Source: a bacterium (lineage in GTDB: Bacteria; Patescibacteriota; Dojkabacteria; JAKAPS01; JAJZLI01). Taken from it: 49,952 nt of DNA. The position numbers and the translations under genes were made by a program. The notes under the pieces are model-generated. The model had not been told where the DNA came from and searched no databases. It saw only the letters and a list, made by a program, of their open reading frames with translations. Below are positions 27,305 through 36,888 of this stretch, in pieces. Each line of letters starts with the position of its first letter. Positions within the stretch are counted from its first letter, which is position 1. The DNA lies in NCBI GenBank assembly GCA_021785355.1, contig JAJYFR010000007.1:1-49952 (forward strand), in the 5' to 3' direction.

Positions 27305-28368
27305 AATTAGCTATTATTACAGATCCATTAAAAACTTATGGTGGGCTAGAAAGATTACTTTTAGGTATATTAGAATTATATCCTGAATCTTTTGTATATA
27401 CACCTTTTTATAAAAAAGAATCTCTACCTAAAGAATTTTCTTTATATACTATTGTTGAATCAAAGTATGCTTCTTTATTAAAAAAAATTGGACCTTTAGC
27501 TGTTCTTTTATATCCTTTATCCTTTGAATCTTTTTCTTTTTTAGATGATTTTGATATATGTTTTTCTATAACTTCTGGATTTGCTAAAGATATAAATACA
27601 AAAAATAAGCCTCATATCTCATATATAATGACGCCTCCTAGATTTTTATGGAATTTGCCTAATAGTAACCAAGATAGATTTAGGTTTAAAAAAATTCTTC
27701 TTTTTATTAATAATACTCTTAGATTAAAAGATTTTTATTCTTCACAATTACCTCAAAGATTATTGTCTATCTCAGTTACTGTACAGAAAAGAATTAAAAA
27801 ATTTTATAGAAGAGATTCTTTTGTATTATATCCTTTTGTAGACACAGAACTTTTTAATATAAATAGTAAGTATAAGGATGGAGATTATTTTATTATAATA
27901 TCTCGTCTAGAAAAATATAAGAATATTGAGACTGTTATAGATATATGTAATAAATTAAAACTTAAACTTATTATTGTGGGAAGAGGATCATATCAAAAGT
28001 ATTTAGAATCTATTGCTAATAGAAAATATATAAAATTTTTAGGGTATATTAAAGATAGGGATATGATAGATATGATAAATGCTTCTCGTGCTTTAATATT
28101 TCCAACAGCAGAAGATTTTGGATTGGTTCCTGTAGAAGCTTTAGCTTGTGGTAAAAGTGTTATTGCATATAATAAGGATGGAGCAAGTGAAGTTATAGTA
28201 GATAAAAGTAATGGATATCTTTATAATACTAAACATGAGCTGGAAAATATATTAATTAATTTTGATAGTAGTTTATTTGATAGATATAAGCTCAGAGAGA
28301 GTAGTATGAGATTTTCAAAAGAAGTATTTAGAAAAGAATTAAATAAAATATTAGAATCATATGAATAA
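27289..28368 (+). CDS. GT4-family glycosyltransferase, paralogue of the preceding gene
   Basis: 359 residues. It shares architecture and motifs with the gene upstream: GGLERLL near the N-terminus, ISYIMTPPRFLWNLP, then FIIISRLEKYKNIETVIDIC and TAEDFGLVPVEALACGKSVI. The acceptor-binding N-terminal half differs clearly, so it probably adds the next sugar in the chain. It overlaps both neighbours (16 nt upstream, 8 nt downstream). Confidence 0.9.
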   Translation: MSKKIKLAIITDPLKTYGGLERLLLGILELYPESFVYTPFYKKESLPKEFSLYTIVESKYASLLKKIGPLAVLLYPLSFESFSFLDDFDICFSITSGFAKDINTKNKPHISYIMTPPRFLWNLPNSNQDRFRFKKILLFINNTLRLKDFYSSQLPQRLLSISVTVQKRIKKFYRRDSFVLYPFVDTELFNINSKYKDGDYFIIISRLEKYKNIETVIDICNKLKLKLIIVGRGSYQKYLESIANRKYIKFLGYIKDRDMIDMINASRALIFPTAEDFGLVPVEALACGKSVIAYNKDGASEVIVDKSNGYLYNTKHELENILINFDSSLFDRYKLRESSMRFSKEVFRKELNKILESYE

Positions 28369-28996
28369 ATTTATAATAAGATTTTTAGATATATTAGGAT
28401 CTATTGTGGCCTTAATCATATTTTCACCTTTTATGATTATTATAATCATAGCTATAAAAATAGATACTAAAGGACCTGTGTTTGCTGATACTCCAGAGAG
28501 AGTAGGTTTACATTATAAACCTTTTAAATTTTATAAATTTAGATCAATGATTCAAAATGCACATACTATTCTTAAAACTGATCCTAAATATAAGGATATA
28601 TATGAAGAATATAAAAAAAATAATTATAAATTAAAAAATGATCCTAGGATTACTAAAGTTGGTAAGTTTATACGGAAATATAGTTTAGATGAACTTCCTC
28701 AATTTATAAATGTATTGAAAGGTGATATGAGTTTAGTAGGTCCAAGAGCTTATTATTTTGATGAATTGGATTATTATATAGCGAAGAAAAAGAAATTTAA
28801 AAAAGATATACAAATCATAACTTCCATAAAACCAGGAATTACTGGAGTATGGCAAGTGTCAGGTAGATCAAATATACCTTTTGACAAGAGGATCCAAATT
28901 GATTTAGAATATGCAATGAATTATTCTATAAAACAATATTTTCTAATTCTTTTGAAAACACCTATGGCTGTTTTTTCTAAAAAGGGAGCTTACTGA
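28361..28996 (+). CDS. Bacterial sugar transferase (polyprenyl-phosphate glycosyl-1-phosphate transferase)
   Basis: 211 residues, the minimal catalytic form of the WcaJ/PglC-type family. One N-terminal membrane helix (about 8-32) is followed by the conserved catalytic domain: YKFRSM, LRKYSLDELPQ-like segment (here IRKYSLDELPQFINVLKG), MSLVGPRAY, PGITGVWQVSGR and the D-x-x-Y segment near the C-terminus. It starts glycan assembly by placing a sugar-1-phosphate on a polyprenyl phosphate. It overlaps the glycosyltransferase upstream by 8 nt; its TGA stop shares a base with the next ATG. Confidence 0.94.
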   Translation: MNKFIIRFLDILGSIVALIIFSPFMIIIIIAIKIDTKGPVFADTPERVGLHYKPFKFYKFRSMIQNAHTILKTDPKYKDIYEEYKKNNYKLKNDPRITKVGKFIRKYSLDELPQFINVLKGDMSLVGPRAYYFDELDYYIAKKKKFKKDIQIITSIKPGITGVWQVSGRSNIPFDKRIQIDLEYAMNYSIKQYFLILLKTPMAVFSKKGAY

Positions 28997-30867
28997 TGTC
29001 TGTTATAACTTTAGATAAATACAAGGGAGAGGCTTTTAGAAAAATGCCGATCTATAAAAGAAAGTGGTTTTTAATAACTATACCTTCTGTTATTGTTGTT
29101 ATACTTTTTTTATATATTTTTTTATTCTCAAAGCTTATAGGTCTATATAAGTCATATGAAGGAATAAAGGGATCCTTGACTCTTATAACCTATTATAAGG
29201 ATAAGAAAGATTTATCTGGCATAGAATCTCAAATACCTAATATTAATAATAACTTAATTTTAATGAGAAGTGATATTAATGCATTGGGTTATTTGAACTA
29301 TATTCCTTTTTTAAATAATTACTATAAATTAGGATTTAATCTTATTAATACAGGTTACTATGCTTCATCTGGTTTTATGAAAGTTGAAGGAGGTTTGAAT
29401 AATATAGCTCCTCTTTTTGGATATAGTACAACTTCAAGTACACAAGCACATACAATTACAGGTCAACAAAAAATATATGAGATCGTACAGTCTCTTCCTC
29501 AATTATCTAAAATTTTTAAAAAAGCATACCCTGAATTCCTAAAGGCTAATAGTTATATGCAAAATGTTGATGTTCAATATATCCCTTCCTCTGAGGAAAA
29601 GAAATATAATGTATCTTCTTTAAAGACGGCATTTGCAGGCGTAATTGCTTCTTTGCCAACTTTATTTAATTCAACTCAAACATTAGATAGTATATTGGGA
29701 GTTCCTACTCCTCAAAGATATTTATTGATGTTTGAAAACAGTGGAGAGATAAGACCTACAGGAGGTTTTATGACAGCTTTTGGTTTTGTTAATTTTGATC
29801 AAGGAAAATTAGGAAGTATTACTGCAACAAATATTTATAATATATCTAATGTTATTAATTACAGACCTTTAGCCCCAAGAGCTTTATATGTTTATAATGG
29901 AACTAAGCACTGGTATCTGAGAGATGCAAATACATCCTCTGATGTTCCTGAATCAGTTCAAAATATATATAAATTCTATAACTCTATATATAATGCCCCT
30001 ACAATTGATGGTGTTATTTTTATAAATACATGGTTTGTAGATGATTTAATTAATGCTGTTGGTGGCATTACAATGCCTTCAGCATATGGAAATAATTTGG
30101 TTTTGACAGCTAATAATGCTAATTACTATATGGAGTATATGGCTGAAAAATCAAATCTTCCTCAACAAGAAAGAAAAGATTTTATATCCATAATGATGCA
30201 TACATTAATATCAAAAGTTTTTCATTCATCAGGAAATAAAATATTCAATGTACTTAATGTTGTTATAAAAGATTTATCACAAAAACAAGTTTTGCTTTAT
30301 TTCAATAATCCTAAATCAGAAAGTTTAATTGCTAAGTATGGATGGGGAGGGATTATTCCAACATCAAACAAGTATGATTATTTGCAAATATCTGAAGCTA
30401 ATCTGGCTGGAGCAAAAGATAATTATTTTATGGGAGAAACTGTTAATGTAAATATATCAAAAGTAGCAAATCATTATGTGCAATCAGTATCTGTTACATG
30501 GGTTAACCCTGCTGTATATGATGATTGGTTGGTAGGTCCTTATCTTGCTTGGGTTAGGATGTATACACCTCTGGGTTCTAAATTAATATCAATGAAAGGT
30601 GTTAATGGATTTGTACAAAATTATACTAATAGTATTGTTCAAAAAACGGTATTTGGTAATCATATAAGAATAGCTCCAAGGCTTTCTAAATCAGCTCCTC
30701 CAGCTTCAGGAACTCTTACATATACATATGACCTACCTTCTAATATTAATTTATCTAAATTTATATTTCAAAAACAACCAGGAATAAAAGGAGAGTGGTT
30801 AAATGTTAATTTTGGTAATATTCATAAATCTGTATATATTACATCAGATGTAACTTTGGATTTATAA
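28996..30867 (+). CDS. DUF4012-domain membrane-anchored protein
   Basis: 623 residues. A cytoplasmic basic stretch and one transmembrane helix (about residues 26-47, FLITIPSVIVVILFLYIFLF) anchor a large extracytoplasmic domain. The DUF4012 core is recognisable at RYLLMFENSGEIRPTGGF. The function of DUF4012 is unsettled; it recurs in CPR glycan loci and is often placed near glycosyltransferases, as here, so a role in attaching or ligating surface glycan is plausible but inferred. The start overlaps the sugar transferase stop by 1 nt, with GGGAG-like sequence 8 nt upstream, one of the few Shine-Dalgarno-like signals in the window. Confidence 0.88.
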   Translation: MSVITLDKYKGEAFRKMPIYKRKWFLITIPSVIVVILFLYIFLFSKLIGLYKSYEGIKGSLTLITYYKDKKDLSGIESQIPNINNNLILMRSDINALGYLNYIPFLNNYYKLGFNLINTGYYASSGFMKVEGGLNNIAPLFGYSTTSSTQAHTITGQQKIYEIVQSLPQLSKIFKKAYPEFLKANSYMQNVDVQYIPSSEEKKYNVSSLKTAFAGVIASLPTLFNSTQTLDSILGVPTPQRYLLMFENSGEIRPTGGFMTAFGFVNFDQGKLGSITATNIYNISNVINYRPLAPRALYVYNGTKHWYLRDANTSSDVPESVQNIYKFYNSIYNAPTIDGVIFINTWFVDDLINAVGGITMPSAYGNNLVLTANNANYYMEYMAEKSNLPQQERKDFISIMMHTLISKVFHSSGNKIFNVLNVVIKDLSQKQVLLYFNNPKSESLIAKYGWGGIIPTSNKYDYLQISEANLAGAKDNYFMGETVNVNISKVANHYVQSVSVTWVNPAVYDDWLVGPYLAWVRMYTPLGSKLISMKGVNGFVQNYTNSIVQKTVFGNHIRIAPRLSKSAPPASGTLTYTYDLPSNINLSKFIFQKQPGIKGEWLNVNFGNIHKSVYITSDVTLDL

Positions 30868-30871
30868 AATA

Positions 30872-31564
30872 ATGCAGGAGGGTGTAATACTCAAGTACGT
30901 TGATTATAAAGAAAATGATAGAATAATAACTATTTTTACTAAAGAAGGAAAAATATCTGTTATAGCAAAGGGACTGAAAAATAATAAAAGATTTAATTCT
31001 TTAGATATTGGAAATTGGATAAACTTTCAAAGTATAAAAACAAAGGGAATTCCTATAATAACAACAACAAAATTAATTGATTCTTTTGCTAAGACAAAAG
31101 AAAAATACTCTTTATATGTTTTTTTTCTACTAGAGATAATACAAAAAATTCAAAGAGAGGGTGAGGATGAAGATTTATTATATAAGTTATTGATATACTC
31201 TTTAAAAAATTTAGAAAAAAATCCTAAGATATATTCTTCATTATTTTTAGTAAAAATACTTATATATGAGGGAGTTTTTATAGATCTTAATAATTGTAAT
31301 ATATGTAAAAAAAAATTATCAGAGAGTAATAGATTTATAATTTCTTCTGAAGGTATTTCTCATGAAGAATGTAACATGGGTAATCTCTATATATCTTTGT
31401 TTTCTTTGAAATTATTGAAATATTTTTCTTTATTTGATATAGAAATAAATTCTATTAATTTTGAAATAGAAGATGAAATAAAAAAAGAAACATTATTCTA
31501 TATGATATCTTTTATGGAAAATTTTTTAGGAAAGGAGATAAATTCTAAAAAATATATTATATAA
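30872..31564 (+). CDS. recO: DNA repair protein RecO
   Basis: 230 residues. The N-terminal OB fold begins MQEGVILKYVDYKENDRI and continues FTKEGKISVIAKGLK. The helical C-terminal part carries zinc-ligand candidates C142, C145 and C167 (NCNICKKKL ... HEECNMG). RecO loads RecA on SSB-coated gaps with RecR. It follows the DUF4012 gene by 4 nt, an odd companion for a glycan operon but consistent with compact gene packing. Confidence 0.9.
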   Translation: MQEGVILKYVDYKENDRIITIFTKEGKISVIAKGLKNNKRFNSLDIGNWINFQSIKTKGIPIITTTKLIDSFAKTKEKYSLYVFFLLEIIQKIQREGEDEDLLYKLLIYSLKNLEKNPKIYSSLFLVKILIYEGVFIDLNNCNICKKKLSESNRFIISSEGISHEECNMGNLYISLFSLKLLKYFSLFDIEINSINFEIEDEIKKETLFYMISFMENFLGKEINSKKYII

Positions 31565-31583
31565 ATAAAACAAAAGATTAAAT

Positions 31584-31616
31584 TAAAAAATATACCTATT
31601 GAATCTTAGGGTATAT
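31584..31616 (-). terminator. Intrinsic terminator between convergent recO and the RND gene
   Basis: On the minus strand ATATACCCTA pairs with TAGGTATAT (one bulged base), followed directly by TTTTTT. It terminates the RND transcript. On the plus strand the same hairpin is followed by TTATTTTTTT and may also stop recO. Confidence 0.7.
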
Positions 31617-31620
31617 ACAA

Positions 31621-34611
31621 TTATTTTTTTAAGGAAGCATATATAACAGGAACTATAAACAAAGTTAAAATTGTAGATGTAAATAAACCTCCAATTACTG
31701 TTATAGCTAATGATTGACCTATAAGTGTAGATGATGATGCAAATATTGCCAGAGGAAGTAGTGCAAATATTGTTGTTATTGCTGTCATAAGAATAGGTCT
31801 TAATCTTATTTTTCCACTTTCTACTAGAGAATCATAAACACTCATATTTTTATCATCAATATTTTGTCTTACTTTAGTTAATAGTACTATTGCATTAGTT
31901 ACAACAATTCCTATAAGCATAAGCATTCCTATTAATGATGGTAAATTTAGAGTTGATCTTGTTATAAATAAACCTACTAAAACTCCAATAATAGTTACAG
32001 GAAGTGAGAATAATATAGCTATAGGTTCTGATATAGATGAGAATGTTGCTATCATTATTATTAGTACTATAAATACTGATATTCCCATTGCTTCAAATAA
32101 AGAATTGAAAGAAGAAGTTTGAGTAGATGAAGATCCTTGATTTACTATTGTTACTCCATATTTATTTTCAGTTTCATTTAAATATTTAGTAATAGTATTA
32201 TTTGTAGTCTGTGTATTTCCTGATGAAATTAAAGCATTTATATTTACAGCTCTTATTCCATTTTGATAAGTTATATTGGATGTGTATGATTTATCTTGTA
32301 TTGATGCTATTTTAGATAGATCTATAGATTGTCCAAATATATTTGTAACCTTGATGTTAGCAAGATTTGATATATTATTAAGATATATATATGTATTATA
32401 TGTATTGTTTGCTATTCTATAACCTGAAATATTTTGAGGAATAAAGTAAGGGGATATTTCTCCTAATACTTGTTGTGAAGAAAGAGAATACTGTTGTAGT
32501 TTTTTGTTATTAAGTATTATTTCTTTCTGGTAAGTATTAGTATTTAGATTAGAAGAAAGGTTACTTAAATTTTTAAGACCCTTTAATTTATTCATAAAAT
32601 ATTTATTAGCACTATAAAGTTTATTATTGGAATTAGAATTTATAGTTAAAGAAACAGTATTAAGATTTCCTACAGCAGAAAGTAAGTTGACTTGTGAATC
32701 TAAATTTTTTATTTTATTATCATAATTTTCTATATTAGTAACAGTACTATTAATATTATTTGAATTGCTAAAAGCTAGATATATTTGAAAATTATTATTT
32801 TCTTGGTTACCTCCAATAGATGCAGTAGGACTTTTAGAAGAAGCAGAAGCTCCAACTTGTACAGTATAGGATGATAGATTTGAAATTCCTTTAAGATAAT
32901 TTGTTATTTTTGTTGTAGTTTGTATTGTTTTTGCTTGAGAAGTTCCTAAAGGAAGAGACCCTGTTATTACTGCATCTGGTTGTTGAGGTGATGGAATGAA
33001 TCCTGTCTGTATATATGGTATTAAGAATAGAGATGCAATTACAATAATAAATGTTACTGATATTGTGTAAAATTTATGATTTAGAGAATATTTTAATGCT
33101 TTTTCATAGTATTTTGCTAAGAAAAATTCTTTTTCTTCAATTTTCTTTGTTTTTTTCCTAATTAAAAAGATTTTACTAAATACAGGTATTACTATTATAG
33201 CTGTAAATAAAGATGCTATAAGAGCTGATACAGCTGTAAATGCAAATGGATTAAAGAATGATGAAGTAATTCCACCTACAAAAGCTATAGGAAGAAATAC
33301 ACCTATTGTTGTTAAAGTAGAGGAAGTAATAGCTCCTCCTACTTCTTTTACCGAATTTATTATAATATTCTCATTAGGATTATTACTTTCTGATATATGC
33401 CTGAAAATATTTTCAATTACAACAATACTATCATCAACTATTCTTCCTAATGCAACCGAAAGACCTGAAAGAGACATTATGTTAAATGTTATATTTTGAA
33501 TATTCATTAAACTTAGTGTGAAAACAAAAGATATAGGTATAGATAAAGAAGCTATAAGAGTTGTATTAGGACTTCTTAAAAATAGAAATATTATTATTAT
33601 TGCAAGTATTATACCTTGTAAAGTTTCATCTACGATTCCTGATATAGTGCTTTGTATGGTCTGTGTATCGTTACTTAATGTTATATACTCAACCCCTTTA
33701 GGAATAGTAGAGTTTATTTTATTTATAATTGTCTGTATTGTAGAGATAGTATTAATATTTTGTTGTCCTGTAACAGATATAACTATAGATTTCTTTCCAT
33801 TAGTACTTACTACTTGATTTCTGTAAACAGAAACAATAGATGTTTTTGCTACATCTGAAAGTTTAATAGGTTTTCCATTTACATTTCCTATTACTGCATT
33901 ATTTAAGTTATTTATACTTCCTATATTAGAATAAATAGTAAGTACTTGAGAAAGACCATTCTTGCCTTTTACATTTCCTATAGAAGAGCTTATATCAAAT
34001 GATTTTATTATATTAACAAGAGTAGTGTAGGATATATTATATTTATTGAGTTTTAAATAATTAACATTAATATGTAGTTCTCTTGTTGTATTTCCATAAT
34101 AGGATACTTGAGATACTCCACTTACATTATTTATATCAGGAATTAATTTATTTATTGCATAATTCTGAAACCCTTTTCCCGATAAAGAGATTTCAAGTAT
34201 GGGTAGATTAGTGAAATTAAATTGAGATACTTGAGGTGTACTAGCTCCTAGAGGAAGTTTAATAGATTGTATATTTTGATTTAATTGTTGTTCTAAAGTA
34301 TTCTGATCTACTCCATAATTAGAAGTTACAATAAGAGTAGTAAAACCATTATTAGAATTTTCTTGAACTGTTTGGATTCCATTTACAGATTTTATTGCAT
34401 TATATATAGGCTCTGTTAATTGAGTATATACTTGTGATGCATTCTGATTTGGATATGATGCTTGTATTATTAATGTATCTAAATTAACATTTGGAAAAAT
34501 TTCTCTATCTGCTGTAATATATGCATATGCGCCAAATAGTACTAAAAATATAAGTACTACAAATACTAAAATTTTATTCTTTATAGAATATCTGACAATT
34601 TTTTCTATCAT
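31621..34611 (-). CDS. RND-superfamily efflux transporter (AcrB-type)
   Basis: 996 residues. The pattern of one N-terminal helix, a large extracytoplasmic loop, a six-helix group, and the same again gives 12 helices. Conserved proton-relay segment GRIVDDSIVVIENIFRH lies in helix 4 (residues ~390-405). Other family features are DREIFPNVNLDTLIIQASYP near the start and IGMLMLIGIVVTNAIVLL near the end. It probably exports hydrophobic compounds or lipids using the proton gradient. No membrane-fusion protein or outer-membrane channel is encoded next to it. It ends at a strong terminator. Confidence 0.92.
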   Translation of the reverse strand: MIEKIVRYSIKNKILVFVVLIFLVLFGAYAYITADREIFPNVNLDTLIIQASYPNQNASQVYTQLTEPIYNAIKSVNGIQTVQENSNNGFTTLIVTSNYGVDQNTLEQQLNQNIQSIKLPLGASTPQVSQFNFTNLPILEISLSGKGFQNYAINKLIPDINNVSGVSQVSYYGNTTRELHINVNYLKLNKYNISYTTLVNIIKSFDISSSIGNVKGKNGLSQVLTIYSNIGSINNLNNAVIGNVNGKPIKLSDVAKTSIVSVYRNQVVSTNGKKSIVISVTGQQNINTISTIQTIINKINSTIPKGVEYITLSNDTQTIQSTISGIVDETLQGIILAIIIIFLFLRSPNTTLIASLSIPISFVFTLSLMNIQNITFNIMSLSGLSVALGRIVDDSIVVIENIFRHISESNNPNENIIINSVKEVGGAITSSTLTTIGVFLPIAFVGGITSSFFNPFAFTAVSALIASLFTAIIVIPVFSKIFLIRKKTKKIEEKEFFLAKYYEKALKYSLNHKFYTISVTFIIVIASLFLIPYIQTGFIPSPQQPDAVITGSLPLGTSQAKTIQTTTKITNYLKGISNLSSYTVQVGASASSKSPTASIGGNQENNNFQIYLAFSNSNNINSTVTNIENYDNKIKNLDSQVNLLSAVGNLNTVSLTINSNSNNKLYSANKYFMNKLKGLKNLSNLSSNLNTNTYQKEIILNNKKLQQYSLSSQQVLGEISPYFIPQNISGYRIANNTYNTYIYLNNISNLANIKVTNIFGQSIDLSKIASIQDKSYTSNITYQNGIRAVNINALISSGNTQTTNNTITKYLNETENKYGVTIVNQGSSSTQTSSFNSLFEAMGISVFIVLIIMIATFSSISEPIAILFSLPVTIIGVLVGLFITRSTLNLPSLIGMLMLIGIVVTNAIVLLTKVRQNIDDKNMSVYDSLVESGKIRLRPILMTAITTIFALLPLAIFASSSTLIGQSLAITVIGGLFTSTILTLFIVPVIYASLKK

Positions 34612-34702
34612 GATTTTTACGTTTTTATTTAGTTTGTCTAATAAATAGACCTCCTAAGTATTCTAACATATATTTTCAAAATTTCAAATTTGTTATCAAA
34701 TC

Positions 34703-34711
34703 TGATAGAAT
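34703..34711 (+). promoter_or_regulatory. Extended -10 promoter of glyQS, near-leaderless
   Basis: TGATAGAAT (extended -10) ends 10 nt before the ATG at 34722, so the predicted leader is only about 3 nt. Confidence 0.5.
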
Positions 34712-34721
34712 ACCTTGTAAT

Positions 34722-36074
34722 ATGGATAAAATAGTATCATTAGCTAAAAGAAGAGGATTTGTATATCCCGCATCTGAAATATATGGAGGTCTTTCTAATT
34801 CCTGGGATTATGGACCTTTGGGTGCAATTCTAAAAGAAAATATTAAAAATGAATGGCTAAAAGAATTTGTTTTATCCAAAGAAAATATGCTTCTTTTAGA
34901 TAGTGCTATTATTCAGAATCCAAAAGTTTGGGAAGCTTCAGGTCATTTAGAAAAATTTTCAGATCCTCTATCCGAATGTAGTAGTTGCCATAAAAGGTAT
35001 AGATCAGATAATCTTATAGACGAGGCTTTAGAAATAGATGTAGATGGATTTTCTCTTGAAGATATAGATTCTTTAATAGATAAAAATAATATAGTTTGTC
35101 CTAATTGTAAAAAAAGATTTTTACCTACACAAAACTTTAATTTAATGTTTCAAACTTTTTTAGGTCCAGTTAAAGATTCTTCAGAGATTGTTTATCTAAG
35201 ACCTGAGACTTGTCAGGGAATTTTTACTAATTTTGATAATATACAAAAGAGCTCAAGAGTTAAACTTCCCTTTGGAGTTGCTCAGGTAGGAAAGTCTTTT
35301 AGAAATGAAATTACTCCGGGAAATTTTATATTTAGAACTTTAGAATTAGAACAATTAGAAATAGAATATTTTACATATCCTGATAGAGCAGAGGATGATT
35401 TTAATATATGGCTTGAAAATTTCGAAAATTGGTATGAGAGAATTGGTATAAAAAAGGAAAATCTTAAAAGAGTTGAATTGAATAAAGATCAAAGAGCTCA
35501 CTATTCACTGCGTACAGTTGATCTATATTTTAATTTCCCTTTTGGATTTAAAGAATTACAATCTTTTGCAAATAGATCAGATTATGATCTTAAAGCACAT
35601 TCAAAATTATCAGGGAAAAAACTTTCTTTTTATGATGAAACTCAAAAAAAAGAAATTATACCTTTTGTTGTAGAACCATCAGTGGGATTAGGAAGATTAT
35701 TCTTAGCTCTACTTTCAAATGGGTATAGAGAGGAGAAGACTCCTACTGGTATTCGTACAGTTCTATCTCTATCTTTTAGAATTGCTCCTTTTCAAATTGC
35801 TGTATTTCCATTAATGAATAAAAATGGAATAGATGTATTATCAAAAAAAATATATACAGATTTGAAAAATTATTTTAGAGTTGTTTATGATGAATCTGGA
35901 TCAATAGGGAAAAGATATAGAAGACAAGATGAAATAGGCACACCTTTGTGTATTACGGTTGATCAGGAAAGTATTGATAATAATACAGTTACTATAAGAG
36001 ATAGAGATTCTATGAAACAGGTGACTCTACGTATAGAAGGTATTAAAGAATATATAGATAAATGTTTTATATAA
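34722..36074 (+). CDS. glyQS: Glycyl-tRNA synthetase, homodimeric class II type
   Basis: 450 residues. Motif 1 region is RRGFVYPASEIYGGLSNSWD then YGPLG. A zinc knuckle has C86/C89 (CSSC) and C126/C129 (CPNC). Motif 2 is SFRNEITPGNFIFRTLEL with EQLE. Motif 3 is PFVVEPSVGLGRLFLALL. The C-terminal anticodon-binding domain follows (APFQIAVFPL). This is the alpha2 form, unlike the alpha2-beta2 enzyme of E. coli. The start codon overlap with rsmI (13 nt) couples the two. Confidence 0.96.
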   Translation: MDKIVSLAKRRGFVYPASEIYGGLSNSWDYGPLGAILKENIKNEWLKEFVLSKENMLLLDSAIIQNPKVWEASGHLEKFSDPLSECSSCHKRYRSDNLIDEALEIDVDGFSLEDIDSLIDKNNIVCPNCKKRFLPTQNFNLMFQTFLGPVKDSSEIVYLRPETCQGIFTNFDNIQKSSRVKLPFGVAQVGKSFRNEITPGNFIFRTLELEQLEIEYFTYPDRAEDDFNIWLENFENWYERIGIKKENLKRVELNKDQRAHYSLRTVDLYFNFPFGFKELQSFANRSDYDLKAHSKLSGKKLSFYDETQKKEIIPFVVEPSVGLGRLFLALLSNGYREEKTPTGIRTVLSLSFRIAPFQIAVFPLMNKNGIDVLSKKIYTDLKNYFRVVYDESGSIGKRYRRQDEIGTPLCITVDQESIDNNTVTIRDRDSMKQVTLRIEGIKEYIDKCFI

Positions 36075-36724
36075 TACCATCTCCATTAGGATCATTAGAT
36101 GATATATCTAAAAAAGTTATAGATACAATTAAAAGTTTAGATATTTTATATTGTGAAAATCCTTCTCATACATCAAGAATACTTTCTAAATTTGATATTC
36201 AAGGAGTTTTACTTAAAAAATATGTAGATCAAAGAGAATTAATTTTGATTCCTCAAATAATAAATGATCTGAAATCTCACAAAAAAATTGGTTTAATTTC
36301 TGATGCTGGATATCCTACAATATCTGATCCTGGATATAAACTTATAAGAGCATTAGTAAATGAAAATATTAATTTTGAAGTTTTACCAGGTCCTACAAGT
36401 ATCATTCCTGCTTTGATATATTCAGCACTTCCTTCAAATAAATTTATATTTATAGGGTTTTTATCAAAGAAAAAAAATAAAATAAAAGAAGAATTAGAAA
36501 GTTCTAGAGGTATAACTACTATTTTTTTTGAATCTCCTCATAGATTACATAAAACACTAAATTTTTTAGAAGAGGAGTATCCTTTATCATCTATTACAAT
36601 ATGTAGAGAAATGTCTAAGTTGCATCAAGAAATAATTCATGGAACTCCTAAAGAAATTTTAGATTCAAATAAGCTTAAGGATAAAATAAAAGGGGAGATA
36701 ACTATTGTAATTTATATACCTTAG
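36062..36724 (+). CDS. rsmI: 16S rRNA 2'-O-ribose C1402 methyltransferase RsmI
   Basis: 220 residues, a tetrapyrrole-methylase fold. Family motifs are IPSPLGSLDDIS at the start, LISDAGYPTISDPGYKLI (canonical DAGTPxISDPG), VLPGPTSIIPALIYSALPS and FIFIGFL. The usual EDTRxT motif reads ENPSHT here, a notable change in the active-site region. It methylates C1402 in 16S rRNA together with RsmH, which is also encoded in this window. Its 3' end is partly repeated at 38418-38440, bounding an accessory segment. Confidence 0.9.
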   Translation: MFYIIPSPLGSLDDISKKVIDTIKSLDILYCENPSHTSRILSKFDIQGVLLKKYVDQRELILIPQIINDLKSHKKIGLISDAGYPTISDPGYKLIRALVNENINFEVLPGPTSIIPALIYSALPSNKFIFIGFLSKKKNKIKEELESSRGITTIFFESPHRLHKTLNFLEEEYPLSSITICREMSKLHQEIIHGTPKEILDSNKLKDKIKGEITIVIYIP

Positions 36725-36725
36725 T
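36703..36725 (+). repeat. 23-nt direct repeat, left copy (rsmI 3' end)
   Basis: Matches 38418-38440 at 21 of 23 positions (TATTGTAATTTAyATAyCTTAGT). It is the last part of rsmI including the stop. Both copies hold TTGTAA followed 17 nt later by a -10-like hexamer (TATTAT here, TACAAT in the right copy). Confidence 0.65.
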
Positions 36726-36888
36726 GTTATTATATGATTATATGCGATTGATGTATTTGATGACAAAATTTAGAGATGTGGAATATGGATGTATAAGTCT
36801 ATAAATAGTAGTATAATAGATTATTAAAACCTACCGAAATGAAAATAGGAAAGGATAAAAATTTTAGAGCAATTAAAATTAATAAAAT

